Shown here: piece after piece, positions 33,907-41,485 of the stretch
How the letters are laid out: each line of letters opens with the position of its first letter
How positions within the stretch are numbered: position 1 is the first letter of the stretch
Assembly: GCF_008087625.1 (NCBI RefSeq)
Contig: NZ_CP042997.1
Span: 6,014,001 to 6,078,000, forward strand
Reading direction: 5' to 3'
DNA: 64,000 bases
Source: Aquisphaera giovannonii
GTDB taxonomy: Bacteria > Planctomycetota > Planctomycetia > Isosphaerales > Isosphaeraceae
The notes under the pieces: model-generated
Database searches by the model: none
The model's input: only the letters and a program-made list of their open reading frames with translations
What the model was told of the DNA's origin: nothing
Translations under genes and position numbers: made by a program

Positions 33907-36692
33907 CGCGGGGCCCTCCTGGGCGCGGCGGCCGCCCGGATCGCCGCGCCGATCCGCTCCTCGCCGCCCGGCGTCGGCGGGCCCCCGAGCATGGGGATCG
34001 GGCCGATCCGCGTGCCGTCGGGCGACCACGCGGCGATCAGGTCGCGGAAGACGAGGAGCATGCAGGCCGGCTCCCCGGATCGGTCGAGGATCGCGACCTG
34101 CCCGAACCGGTCGACGGCCACCTTCAAGTTCGGCGTGTCCGCGGACGCGACGAACCGGCGTCCGCCGGCCGGCTCGGCATCCCGGGCCGGCCCGCCCGTC
34201 GCCGCGGCCCGGGGCGGGGCGTGGACGAAGGCCCTCGCGAGCAGCGTGTCGACGTCCCCGACGGTCCGAGTCAGCTGCAGGGGGCCGCGGTCCCAGCGCA
34301 CCAGGTGGGCGTGCCGGCCGGCCTGGACCGTGAGGAATTGCGGCCCGAGTTCCACCTTCAGGTCGGGATGCGACCGGCCCCTGGGCGTCACGAGCGAGGG
34401 CGGCCCGACGTCCCCGACGACCCGGCAGGCGATCTGCCGCTCGCCCTGCCGCCAGGCGATCCGGCGGCCGTCGCGGCTCATCGCGAAGTCGCGGACGTCG
34501 CGAGGGCAGGGGAATTCGCCCAGCAATCGCCACGGGCGTGTCGCCGAGAAGACGTAAAGCGTCCGCCGCCCGTCCGGGGCTCCGACCAGTAGAGCCAGCG
34601 TCTGCTCGTTCCATCGGGCCTGCACGATGGCCCCGCCGGCAAGCTCGCGACGGCCCTCTGAGAGCTGGACGTGGAAGTGCCAACTGCCCCGGTCATCCCG
34701 GGCCGCTACCTCCCCGGTGTCATGATGCAGCTCGATCGCGCGAGAGGGCGGGGGCGGTATCCGCCCGTTTCGGACCACCACGAGCTCCGCGGTCCCCTGC
34801 CGGAACAGGTCCATTGCCTGGGATTCCCGCGGGGAGGACGGGGCCTCATGCCCTTCCGGCTCGCGGCGTCCGAGCTTCCCGAGGTCGAACGCGACGAATG
34901 GTTGTCGCCCGATCCCGCCCACGACGGAATGCAGCTGACGGAAATAGTGCCACCCCAGCTCGAGCCCCGGGGTCACGTCCACCTGGGTCGCCGTGCAGGT
35001 GCGGCTCCGCCAGTCGTAATGGGCCGCGACCGACAGATGTCCGGCGGTCCCCACGACGAGGAAGCCCCCGGCCACGCCGACCACGGCGTGGACCTTGTCG
35101 AGGACCTGCCCCTCGGCCCTGGCCCTGGGGAGCATCTCCGAGGCCGAGCCGTCGGCCCGCCACGCGTGGAGGAGGCCGTGCTGGCTCGCCAGGAGCAGCC
35201 AGTCCCCCGCGTCGTCGAAGGCGAAGTGGGAGTCGGACACGCGGGCCATCGCCCCGAACGAGAACGGGAAGCCGATCGGCTCGACGTCCCCGCGCCACCG
35301 CGACGGCGAGGCCGCCGCGGGGACGGCCTCCGGCCGCGGGGACCGGGCGTCTTCGAGGTTGACGCGGCAGCGGGCGATCGCGACCGGCGCGCCGCCGCGG
35401 AACTCCGAGAGGCCGACCTCGCCCTCCGCATCCGCCGCGACGGCGAAGAGCCGGGAATCGCCGACGGCCGCCCTCGACGCCGCCAGGACGTCCGCCTCGG
35501 TCAGGCTCCGGGGATGGGTCAGCAGGACGACGTCGCGGGCCACCGGCCCCTCCCCGGTCGGATGCAGGGCCCGCGCCAGGGCCGACCCGGGGTTGGGCGA
35601 GAGGTCGCTCGATTCCAGGACCTCGCCGAGCGCCTCGACGCCCAGGCCCTCGATCGCCGTGGGGCCGGCGTCGTCGCCGGTCGTCGCCAGGCGGATCGCG
35701 AGCCCGCGGCGCTCCCCCTGCCGGGCCAGGGCGACCGCCGCGGCGGCGAGCACGAGCCGGACGTCGCCCCAGGTGCGGACCCCCTGGTCGAGCACCAGGA
35801 CGAGCTCGCGGGCCGAGGGGGCGTGGGGCTCCTCGCGGTGGTAGTACAAGAGCTCGCGGGCGGCGAAGCGGCGGAGGAACTCGTCGGGGTCGAGCGCCAG
35901 CTGCCCCGGCAGGATGTGCTCCGGGAGCCCGCGGTTGGCCACGTCGTTGTACCCGCCGAGCGGCAGCTCCGCGCCGGTCAGGCTGCGGGGCGGCAGCGCG
36001 AGCGCCCCGTCCAGGTGCGCCACGAGCCCGCCCACCCCCTTCAGCCGGGGCCGGTCCTCGAGCGCCGCGATGGCCTCGGCGAGCGGGACCGGCAGCGCCC
36101 GGGCGATGGCGTCCCCGACCCGGGGGATCGGCCCGGTGCCGTGCCGGAGCCAGTGCCGCAGCTCGTCGGCGGACCACTCGCGGAGCGCGGCCCGGGCCCT
36201 CGCGTCGAACGCCTCCGGGCCCAGGGGCGGCTCCTCGCCGGAATAGCGACGGAGGATCGCGAACCCCATCGGGGCCCGCTCCTTCAGGCGGACCTGGAGC
36301 CGGTCCCACCGCGGCGGGTCCGCGACGGCCGGGATGTCGCGGCAGGCGACGGCGCAGAGGGCGCCGGCGTTCCGGAGGGATCGCCCGGTCTCGCGGAAGG
36401 CGCGGGCCAGCTCCTCGTGCGCCGCCACCCGGGCCGTCCCCGGGCCCGCGGCGTGCCGGCTGCCGAACCCCAGCAGGTGCAGGAAGTGGAGCACGAACGC
36501 GAAGTGCGGGAAGCCTCCCCGGGCCGCCACCCCCTCCAGGAACAGGGCGACCTCCGCGTTCAGGGCGAACGTCAGGCCGATCTCCGGGTCGTCGGCCGCA
36601 TACTCGACGACCTCGCCTCCCTCGCCCCAGCGCAGGCCGCCGAGCCATCGCCCGTAGTCTTCCGGGATCGCCAGGTAGTCATCGACTCGCAT
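33903..36692 (-). CDS. Ternary-system vWA-like / beta-propeller protein
   Basis: A 929-residue protein. Residues 1-290 are a bpX-like or helical domain (DDPEIGLTFALNAEVALFLE). About 295-440 looks like a von Willebrand A fold: ARELVLVLDQGVRTWGDVRL, LAIRLATTGDDAG, DVVLLTHPRSLTEADVL. Its MIDAS is degenerate, LDQGVRTWG in place of DxSxS, so metal binding may be lost. About 480-929 is a beta-propeller (SHFAFDDAGDWLLLASQHGL, FAMSRDGRRIAWRQGERQI, VAVDRFGQVAILDRSGEP). Its stop overlaps the ATG of the next gene by 4 nt, and its own ATG shares one base with the previous stop, so the genes are translationally coupled. With MoxR it forms the defining pair of these systems. Confidence 0.78.
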   Translation of the reverse strand: MRVDDYLAIPEDYGRWLGGLRWGEGGEVVEYAADDPEIGLTFALNAEVALFLEGVAARGGFPHFAFVLHFLHLLGFGSRHAAGPGTARVAAHEELARAFRETGRSLRNAGALCAVACRDIPAVADPPRWDRLQVRLKERAPMGFAILRRYSGEEPPLGPEAFDARARAALREWSADELRHWLRHGTGPIPRVGDAIARALPVPLAEAIAALEDRPRLKGVGGLVAHLDGALALPPRSLTGAELPLGGYNDVANRGLPEHILPGQLALDPDEFLRRFAARELLYYHREEPHAPSARELVLVLDQGVRTWGDVRLVLAAAAVALARQGERRGLAIRLATTGDDAGPTAIEGLGVEALGEVLESSDLSPNPGSALARALHPTGEGPVARDVVLLTHPRSLTEADVLAASRAAVGDSRLFAVAADAEGEVGLSEFRGGAPVAIARCRVNLEDARSPRPEAVPAAASPSRWRGDVEPIGFPFSFGAMARVSDSHFAFDDAGDWLLLASQHGLLHAWRADGSASEMLPRARAEGQVLDKVHAVVGVAGGFLVVGTAGHLSVAAHYDWRSRTCTATQVDVTPGLELGWHYFRQLHSVVGGIGRQPFVAFDLGKLGRREPEGHEAPSSPRESQAMDLFRQGTAELVVVRNGRIPPPPSRAIELHHDTGEVAARDDRGSWHFHVQLSEGRRELAGGAIVQARWNEQTLALLVGAPDGRRTLYVFSATRPWRLLGEFPCPRDVRDFAMSRDGRRIAWRQGERQIACRVVGDVGPPSLVTPRGRSHPDLKVELGPQFLTVQAGRHAHLVRWDRGPLQLTRTVGDVDTLLARAFVHAPPRAAATGGPARDAEPAGGRRFVASADTPNLKVAVDRFGQVAILDRSGEPACMLLVFRDLIAAWSPDGTRIGPIPMLGGPPTPGGEERIGAAIRAAAAPRRAPR

Positions 36693-37432
36693 CACGGCGT
36701 GTGGCCCCCGTGCGCCAGCCGGATCCCCGCCCGCGTCAGGGGCCGGAACGCGGCGAGGGGCACCGCCTCGGTGCCCTCGGTCGTCAGGATCAGGACCTCG
36801 CCCCCCGCCGCCCCGAGCGCCTCGCACAGGGACGGCTCCGGCAGCGCGGGCTCGGGCCTCAGGCCGAGCGGGGTGAGGACCGAGCGGCCCCAGAAGCGCC
36901 GGGCCCCGGGCATCGGCGGCAGCGGGCGGCCGAGGACCAGGACCCGGTCGCCCGCCCGGGCCGCCCGCAGCGGCTCGATCCGGGCGGCGGGCGCCATCTC
37001 GATCCACGCCGCGAGCTCGCCCAGCGAACACTCCATGGCCGTCGCCGGCCGCGCCGTCGCGTCGGGGACGAGCGCGAGCTCGACGGCGCGGATGGCCGCG
37101 TCCCCCGGCGATTCCGGCCGCACCGGGAGCGGGACCAACGCCCGGTGGAGCGGCATCCCGCCCGCATCGTCCGCGGGCACGTCGAACGCCGGCAGGCGGT
37201 GGCCGAGGCGATACCAGAGCCCCCCGCGGCGGACGTAGAGCTCCGCCCCGGGGATCGGCCGGATGCTCTCGAGGACCTCCGTCGAGGCCGGATCCCATCG
37301 GACCCAGGCGCGTTCGCCGGCCGTGGTCACCGTCACCGTCACGCCGGGCACGCGGCGCAGGCCGGCCAGCAGGGCGAGGCTCGCCGCGGGCAGGCGGGCA
37401 CATTCGATGGGCTCGGTCTCTGGCGGCATCAT
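36692..37432 (-). CDS. Small ternary-system accessory protein (bpX-type)
   Basis: A 246-residue cytoplasmic protein with no enzyme motif. It reads as alternating strands: VTVTVTTAGERAWVRWDPAS, AELYVRRGGLWYRLGHRLPA, IEPLRAARAGDRVLVLGRPL, EALGAAGGEVLILTTEGTEA. It sits exactly where the small bpX proteins are found, between MoxR and the vWA gene, so the name rests partly on position. The start is ATG 37432, 3 bp after the MoxR stop; its stop overlaps the next ATG by 1 nt. It may link the ATPase to the vWA/propeller subunit. Confidence 0.65.
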   Translation of the reverse strand: MMPPETEPIECARLPAASLALLAGLRRVPGVTVTVTTAGERAWVRWDPASTEVLESIRPIPGAELYVRRGGLWYRLGHRLPAFDVPADDAGGMPLHRALVPLPVRPESPGDAAIRAVELALVPDATARPATAMECSLGELAAWIEMAPAARIEPLRAARAGDRVLVLGRPLPPMPGARRFWGRSVLTPLGLRPEPALPEPSLCEALGAAGGEVLILTTEGTEAVPLAAFRPLTRAGIRLAHGGHTP

Positions 37433-37435
37433 CGT

Positions 37436-38575
37436 CTAGCCCAGGCGCCTCAGGAGCTGTTCGGTCCGTCCCAGCAGGTGGGCACGCGCGGCCTCGTCGG
37501 GGACCCAGGCGGCGCGGTCGGCCAGGTCGGCGACGCGCTCGCGGAGCCGGGCGACGGCCGCCAGGCTGGCCTTCCCGTCCTTAGCCTCGGCCTCGGCCGC
37601 GTCGACCTGGCGGGCCACTTCCTCGCCGTCGACGCGCGTGGGCGTGGCCGCCAGGGGGTGGGCGTCGGGCTCGCCGGCGTGCGGCTCGAGCAGGCCGGCG
37701 ACGAGGCCCGCCAGGGGGGCGATCTGCTCCTCGCGGTCCCAGACGTACCGCAGGACCCACAGGTCGGTCGGGCCGGCCGTGGAGCGGCCGCAGAGGACGG
37801 CGGACGCCGCGACCAGCTTCAGGACCTTGACCGCCCGGCGGTCGGACATGGCGATGCCCAGGTCGCGCACCTTGAGCACGGCGTCGGCGTACCGGTCCAG
37901 GATGCTCGACAGGTCCACCTCCGCCACGCGGCCGCCGAGCTCGCGGAGGTCGGCCGCGGTCACCGACGAGGCGTCGGCCCCGGCGGCCTCCAGCTCCCAT
38001 CCGGCCGTCAGCAGCCGGGGCATGGCCTCTCGCCTCAGGTCCTCGACGTGGCAGCGGATCAGGAACCGGTCGAAGAGGGCCCGGAGCGCCTGGTCCTCGG
38101 CGAGGTGGTTGGAGGCCGCGAACACCGAGAGCACGGGCAGCCGGTGCACCTCGGCCCCGCGCCGGTAGACCCGCTCGTTGAGGACGCTGAGCAGGTTGTT
38201 CAGGATCGCGCTGTTGGCGTTGAAGAGCTCGTCCAGGAAGACGAACTCCGCCTCGGGGAGCATGCCGGCGGTCACCGTCGCGACCGTCCCCTCGCGGAGC
38301 CGCACCAGGTCGATCGGGCCGAAGACCTCGTTCGGCTCCGAGAACCGCGTCAGCAGGTACTCGAAGTAGCGGCCCTGCACGGCGGTCGCGAACCGGCGGA
38401 TTAGGGCCGATTTCGCCGTGCCCGGAGGCCCGTGCAGGAACAGGTGCTCTCCGGCGACGACGGCCAGGGCGATGAGGTCCACGACCTCGTCGCGGCCGAC
38501 GAACCGCCTCTTGAGCGCGTCGATGACCTCGCGGCCCAGGCGGCCGACCGTATCCTTATCCCCGCTGCCGACCAT
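37436..38575 (-). CDS. moxR: MoxR family AAA+ ATPase (ternary-system ATPase)
   Basis: A 379-residue AAA+ ATPase. Walker A is GPPGTAKS (49-56), Walker B FVFLDE (111-116). RFSEPNEVFGPIDL and LLSVLNERVYRR match the MoxR/RavA helix-2 insert clade, and AASNHLAEDQALRALFDRF carries sensor 1 and the arginine finger. A helical lid and a Glu/Ala-rich C-terminal tail (about 290-379) follow. MoxR proteins act as chaperones that remodel vWA-containing partners, here most likely the product at 33903-36692. It starts at ATG 38575, overlapping the preceding gene by 20 bp, and is followed by the small protein after 3 bp. Confidence 0.93.
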   Translation of the reverse strand: MVGSGDKDTVGRLGREVIDALKRRFVGRDEVVDLIALAVVAGEHLFLHGPPGTAKSALIRRFATAVQGRYFEYLLTRFSEPNEVFGPIDLVRLREGTVATVTAGMLPEAEFVFLDELFNANSAILNNLLSVLNERVYRRGAEVHRLPVLSVFAASNHLAEDQALRALFDRFLIRCHVEDLRREAMPRLLTAGWELEAAGADASSVTAADLRELGGRVAEVDLSSILDRYADAVLKVRDLGIAMSDRRAVKVLKLVAASAVLCGRSTAGPTDLWVLRYVWDREEQIAPLAGLVAGLLEPHAGEPDAHPLAATPTRVDGEEVARQVDAAEAEAKDGKASLAAVARLRERVADLADRAAWVPDEAARAHLLGRTEQLLRRLG

Positions 38576-39194
38576 CCCCGCCCCCTCCCTCCGGCGATGC
38601 CCCCCGGCCCGCGGCCTGGCGCACCAGCTCCAGATAGTCCTTCCCCGCCCTCTCGGGCTCCCAGGCCGGTCGGCCTCGGGCGGCGTATCGCTCGGCGTAC
38701 AGCATCAAGAGCCCCGGGTGCCCGCCCAGGTTCGTCGGCGTGAGAGGCGGCTCCTCCAGGCCGGCGAGCACGCCCGAGAGCGGCCATCGCCGCAGCACCT
38801 CCGCGAGCATCCCCACGAGCGGGTCGTCCGGGCCGCTCGCCCGGGCGCGACGATGGACGCCGGGCAGGTACCGGAGGAGCAGGTCGGCCGACAGGTGCTG
38901 GGAGGGCCCCCCCGGCGTCCGCCTCATCGCGACCCTCGCGGCGAGGTCTTCCACCCGGTCCCCCTGGTTGACCATCGCCCAGCACGCCTGGCGGACGACC
39001 TCCGCGGCCTCGCACGCGACCCCGGCGTCGAACGGGATCGCCGGCCCGGCGACGTCGAGGCGATGCGTCTCATACGCCTCCGCGAGCAGGGCGGTGACCT
39101 CGGCCGACGGCCCCTCGGCCGGCCCCGGCCGCGACCGGAAGACGACGTTGCCCTCGCGCAGGAGGCCATCCAGGAACTCGTGGAGCTGGGCCAT
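38556..39194 (-). CDS. First gene of ternary operon: helical protein of unknown function
   Basis: A 212-residue, mostly helical soluble protein: AQLHEFLDGLLREGNVVFRS, AEVTALLAEAYETHRLDVAG, ACEAAEVVRQACWAMVNQGD, VHRRARASGPDDPLVGMLAE, WEPERAGKDYLELVRQAAGR. No catalytic motif is seen. Similar helical genes precede MoxR in ternary systems, but I cannot name the family. ATG 39194 was picked as the first start before conserved-looking helices; a GTG four codons upstream is possible. It overlaps MoxR by 20 bp, so it is the likely first gene of the operon. Confidence 0.7.
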   Translation of the reverse strand: MAQLHEFLDGLLREGNVVFRSRPGPAEGPSAEVTALLAEAYETHRLDVAGPAIPFDAGVACEAAEVVRQACWAMVNQGDRVEDLAARVAMRRTPGGPSQHLSADLLLRYLPGVHRRARASGPDDPLVGMLAEVLRRWPLSGVLAGLEEPPLTPTNLGGHPGLLMLYAERYAARGRPAWEPERAGKDYLELVRQAAGRGASPEGGGGDGRQRG

Positions 39195-39740
39195 GGAGTC
39201 GGACACCGGCGAGGCACGGGAGCCTTGACTTGATGCATCGCCGCCTCGCCCCCGGACGGGACGGCGGTGCGGGCGGCCGACGGACGTACATCCCATGATA
39301 CCGGGCGGGTCCACCCTCGCCCGACGGGCCGCGTACCAGCGGGAGATTCGCTTCGATGGCCCCCGGCCTCGGACGGCTCGATTCTTGCCTTGCAGACTCC
39401 TCAAGCGGAAGGTCAGCTTCGCCCCCCTCCCGGCGTGGCCCGTGATCGGGTCTCGGTGGGACCGCGGCCCTCTATCCCCCCTCCCGCTCGGCGGGAAAGG
39501 GCTAGGGTGAGGGTCCTCCGGCCCCGGATTCTGCTCCTCCGTCGCACTCGTGAATGGGGCATACTGACTCCCCCGGATCTCAGTCATCCGAGGCCCCCTC
39601 CGCCCTCACGCCGACCCTCTCCCGCCGAGCGGGAGAAGGAGAGGGCTCTTCGCTCGCGGCCCGAGGGAATCGGGGCTTCAACGCCGTCGGAGCGATCCAC
39701 CGGCCCGAACCCTCCCACCCGCCGCCTCGTAGGAACCGCC
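39195..39740. promoter_or_regulatory. Divergent gap holding the likely ternary-operon promoter
   Basis: 546 bp between the first gene of the minus-strand operon and selO (plus). The inverted palindrome pair B (39476-39645) fills the selO-proximal half. No operator or promoter box could be picked with confidence. Confidence 0.4.
39476..39645. repeat. Inverted pair of GC-rich palindromes (pair B)
   Basis: CCTCCCGCTCGGCGGGAAAG with GGGTGAGGGT at about 39480, and the inverted arm CCCTCACGCCGACCCTCTCC with CCGCCGAGCGGG near 39604-39635. It is the same paired layout as pairs A, C and D, with a unique spacer of about 95 bp. Confidence 0.65.
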
Positions 39741-41330
39741 ATGCAAATCGACCAGGCCCGCTTCGTCCATTCGTTCGTCGAGGACCTCCGGGGGGAGGCC
39801 GACGCGGTCAACCGTCCGCGGCAGGTGCCCGGGTACTGCTATTCGGCCGTCGCCCCGACCCCCGTGCGGGCGCCCCGCCTGCTGGCGTGGTCGGATGAGC
39901 TCGCGGCGATGCTGGGCCTGGAGCGGCCGGCGGGGCGGGGGCCGGGGGCGGACCTGCTGGCCGGCAACCTCGTCACGCCCAGCATGCGGCCCTTCGCCGC
40001 CCGCTACGGCGGGCACCAGTTCGGGAGCTGGGCCGGCCAGCTCGGCGACGGCCGCGCCATCTCGCTCGGCGAGCTGGAGGCCCGCGACGGCTCCCGCTGG
40101 GAGATCCAGCTCAAGGGGGCCGGGCCCACACCGTACTCGCGGCACGCCGACGGCCGCGCCGTGCTCCGCTCGTCGCTCCGCGAGTTCCTCTGCAGCGAGG
40201 CGATGCATCACCTCGGCGTCCCGACCACACGGGCGCTGAGCCTCGTCGCCACCGGCGAGGACGTCATCCGCGACATGTTCTACACGGGCGACGCCCGCCC
40301 CGAGCCGGGCGCCGTCGTCGCGCGGGTGTCCCCCAGCTTCGTCCGGTTCGGCAACTTCGAGATCATGGCGGCCCGCGACGAGCACGACAACCTCCGCGCC
40401 CTGGCCGGCCACGTCCTGCGCCGCCATTACCCCGAGCTCGGCGAGCCCTCCGAGGCGGCCTACCTCGCCCTGTTCGAGGAGGTCTGCCGCCGCACCGCCG
40501 TCCTGATGGCCCGCTGGATGACCCTCGGGTTCGTGCACGGCGTGATGAACACCGACAACATGTCGATCCTGGGCCTGACGATCGATTACGGCCCTTACGG
40601 CTGGCTCGAGCCCTACGAGCCGGGCTGGACGCCCAACACGACCGACTTCGGCTCCCGGCGGTACGCCTTCGGCCAGCAGCCGGGCGTGGCTCTCTGGAAC
40701 CTCTCCAAGCTGGCCGCCGCGCTGACGCCCCTGGTCACCGGGACCGACGGGCTCCTCGCGGGGCTGGAGACGTATCGCTCCACGTACCTCCGGGCCTACG
40801 GCGAGGGGATGTTCCGCAAGCTGGGCCTGGCCCCGCGCGACCCCGAGGCGGACGAGGCCCTCCTCGACGGGCTCCACGCCGCGATGGAGCAGTCGCAGGT
40901 GGACATGACGCTCTTCTTCCGCGGCCTCTCGACCGCCGCGCCCGGACTGATGCCCGCGGAGGGCTCGCCCGAGCCGGCCTTCCGCCGCCTCGTCGCGGAG
41001 GCGTCCTACCTGGCCCCGGACGCGCCCGAGCACGCCGCGATGCTCGACTGGCTGGGCACGTACCTGGGCCGCCTCCGGGCCGAGGCCGCCCGGCCGGAGG
41101 AGATCCGCGACGCGATGCTGGCCGTCAACCCGAAGTATGTGCCGCGCAATTACCTGGCCCAGGAGGCCATCGAGGCGGCGGAGGCCGGCGACCTCTCGCG
41201 GCTGGAGGCCCTGATGCGGGTCCTGCGTCGCCCCTACGACGAACAGCCCGAGCACGCCGCGATGGCCCGGAAGCGCCCGGAGTGGGCACGCACCAGGCCG
41301 GGATGCGCCACCCTCTCGTGCAGCTCGTGA
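39741..41330 (+). CDS. selO: Protein adenylyltransferase SelO (YdiU family)
   Basis: A 529-residue pseudokinase-fold enzyme that moves AMP from ATP to Ser/Thr/Tyr of proteins, linked to redox stress. Conserved blocks: YGGHQFGSWAGQLGDGRAIS, ELQLKGAGPTPYSR-like KGAGPTPYSRHADGRAVLRS, SSLREFLCSEAMHHLGVPTT, and HGVMNTDNMSILGLTIDYGP with the metal-binding Asn and Asp. The C-terminus ends CATLSCSS, the conserved CxxxxC tail in which some SelO proteins carry selenocysteine; here both are cysteine. The length is near the usual 480-530. The start is ATG 39741 with AGGA upstream. Confidence 0.95.
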   Translation: MQIDQARFVHSFVEDLRGEADAVNRPRQVPGYCYSAVAPTPVRAPRLLAWSDELAAMLGLERPAGRGPGADLLAGNLVTPSMRPFAARYGGHQFGSWAGQLGDGRAISLGELEARDGSRWEIQLKGAGPTPYSRHADGRAVLRSSLREFLCSEAMHHLGVPTTRALSLVATGEDVIRDMFYTGDARPEPGAVVARVSPSFVRFGNFEIMAARDEHDNLRALAGHVLRRHYPELGEPSEAAYLALFEEVCRRTAVLMARWMTLGFVHGVMNTDNMSILGLTIDYGPYGWLEPYEPGWTPNTTDFGSRRYAFGQQPGVALWNLSKLAAALTPLVTGTDGLLAGLETYRSTYLRAYGEGMFRKLGLAPRDPEADEALLDGLHAAMEQSQVDMTLFFRGLSTAAPGLMPAEGSPEPAFRRLVAEASYLAPDAPEHAAMLDWLGTYLGRLRAEAARPEEIRDAMLAVNPKYVPRNYLAQEAIEAAEAGDLSRLEALMRVLRRPYDEQPEHAAMARKRPEWARTRPGCATLSCSS

Positions 41331-41485
41331 GGGCGGGCCCGGGACCGGCAGGTCGGGCAGACCGGCGACCGCCGGGCGGGTAGAATGACCTCGCATGGAT
41401 CGACCCGGCTCGGTCGGCCCCGCTCCGCCGCGGCGGAGTGTCGCATCGCCCGCGCAACCGAATGGGACGGGAGGGGTCTCCATCC

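Noticed and set aside
30622-34557. 1311-codon plus-strand open frame
   Set aside because: It is antisense to the PARG-like and ternary-system genes. It gives Arg/Gly/Pro-rich sequence with no domains, a product of GC-rich codons on the other strand.
41300-41330. Selenocysteine codon in selO
   Set aside because: The C-terminal motif reads CATLSCSS with cysteine codons; the stop is at the normal end and no SECIS-like hairpin follows.
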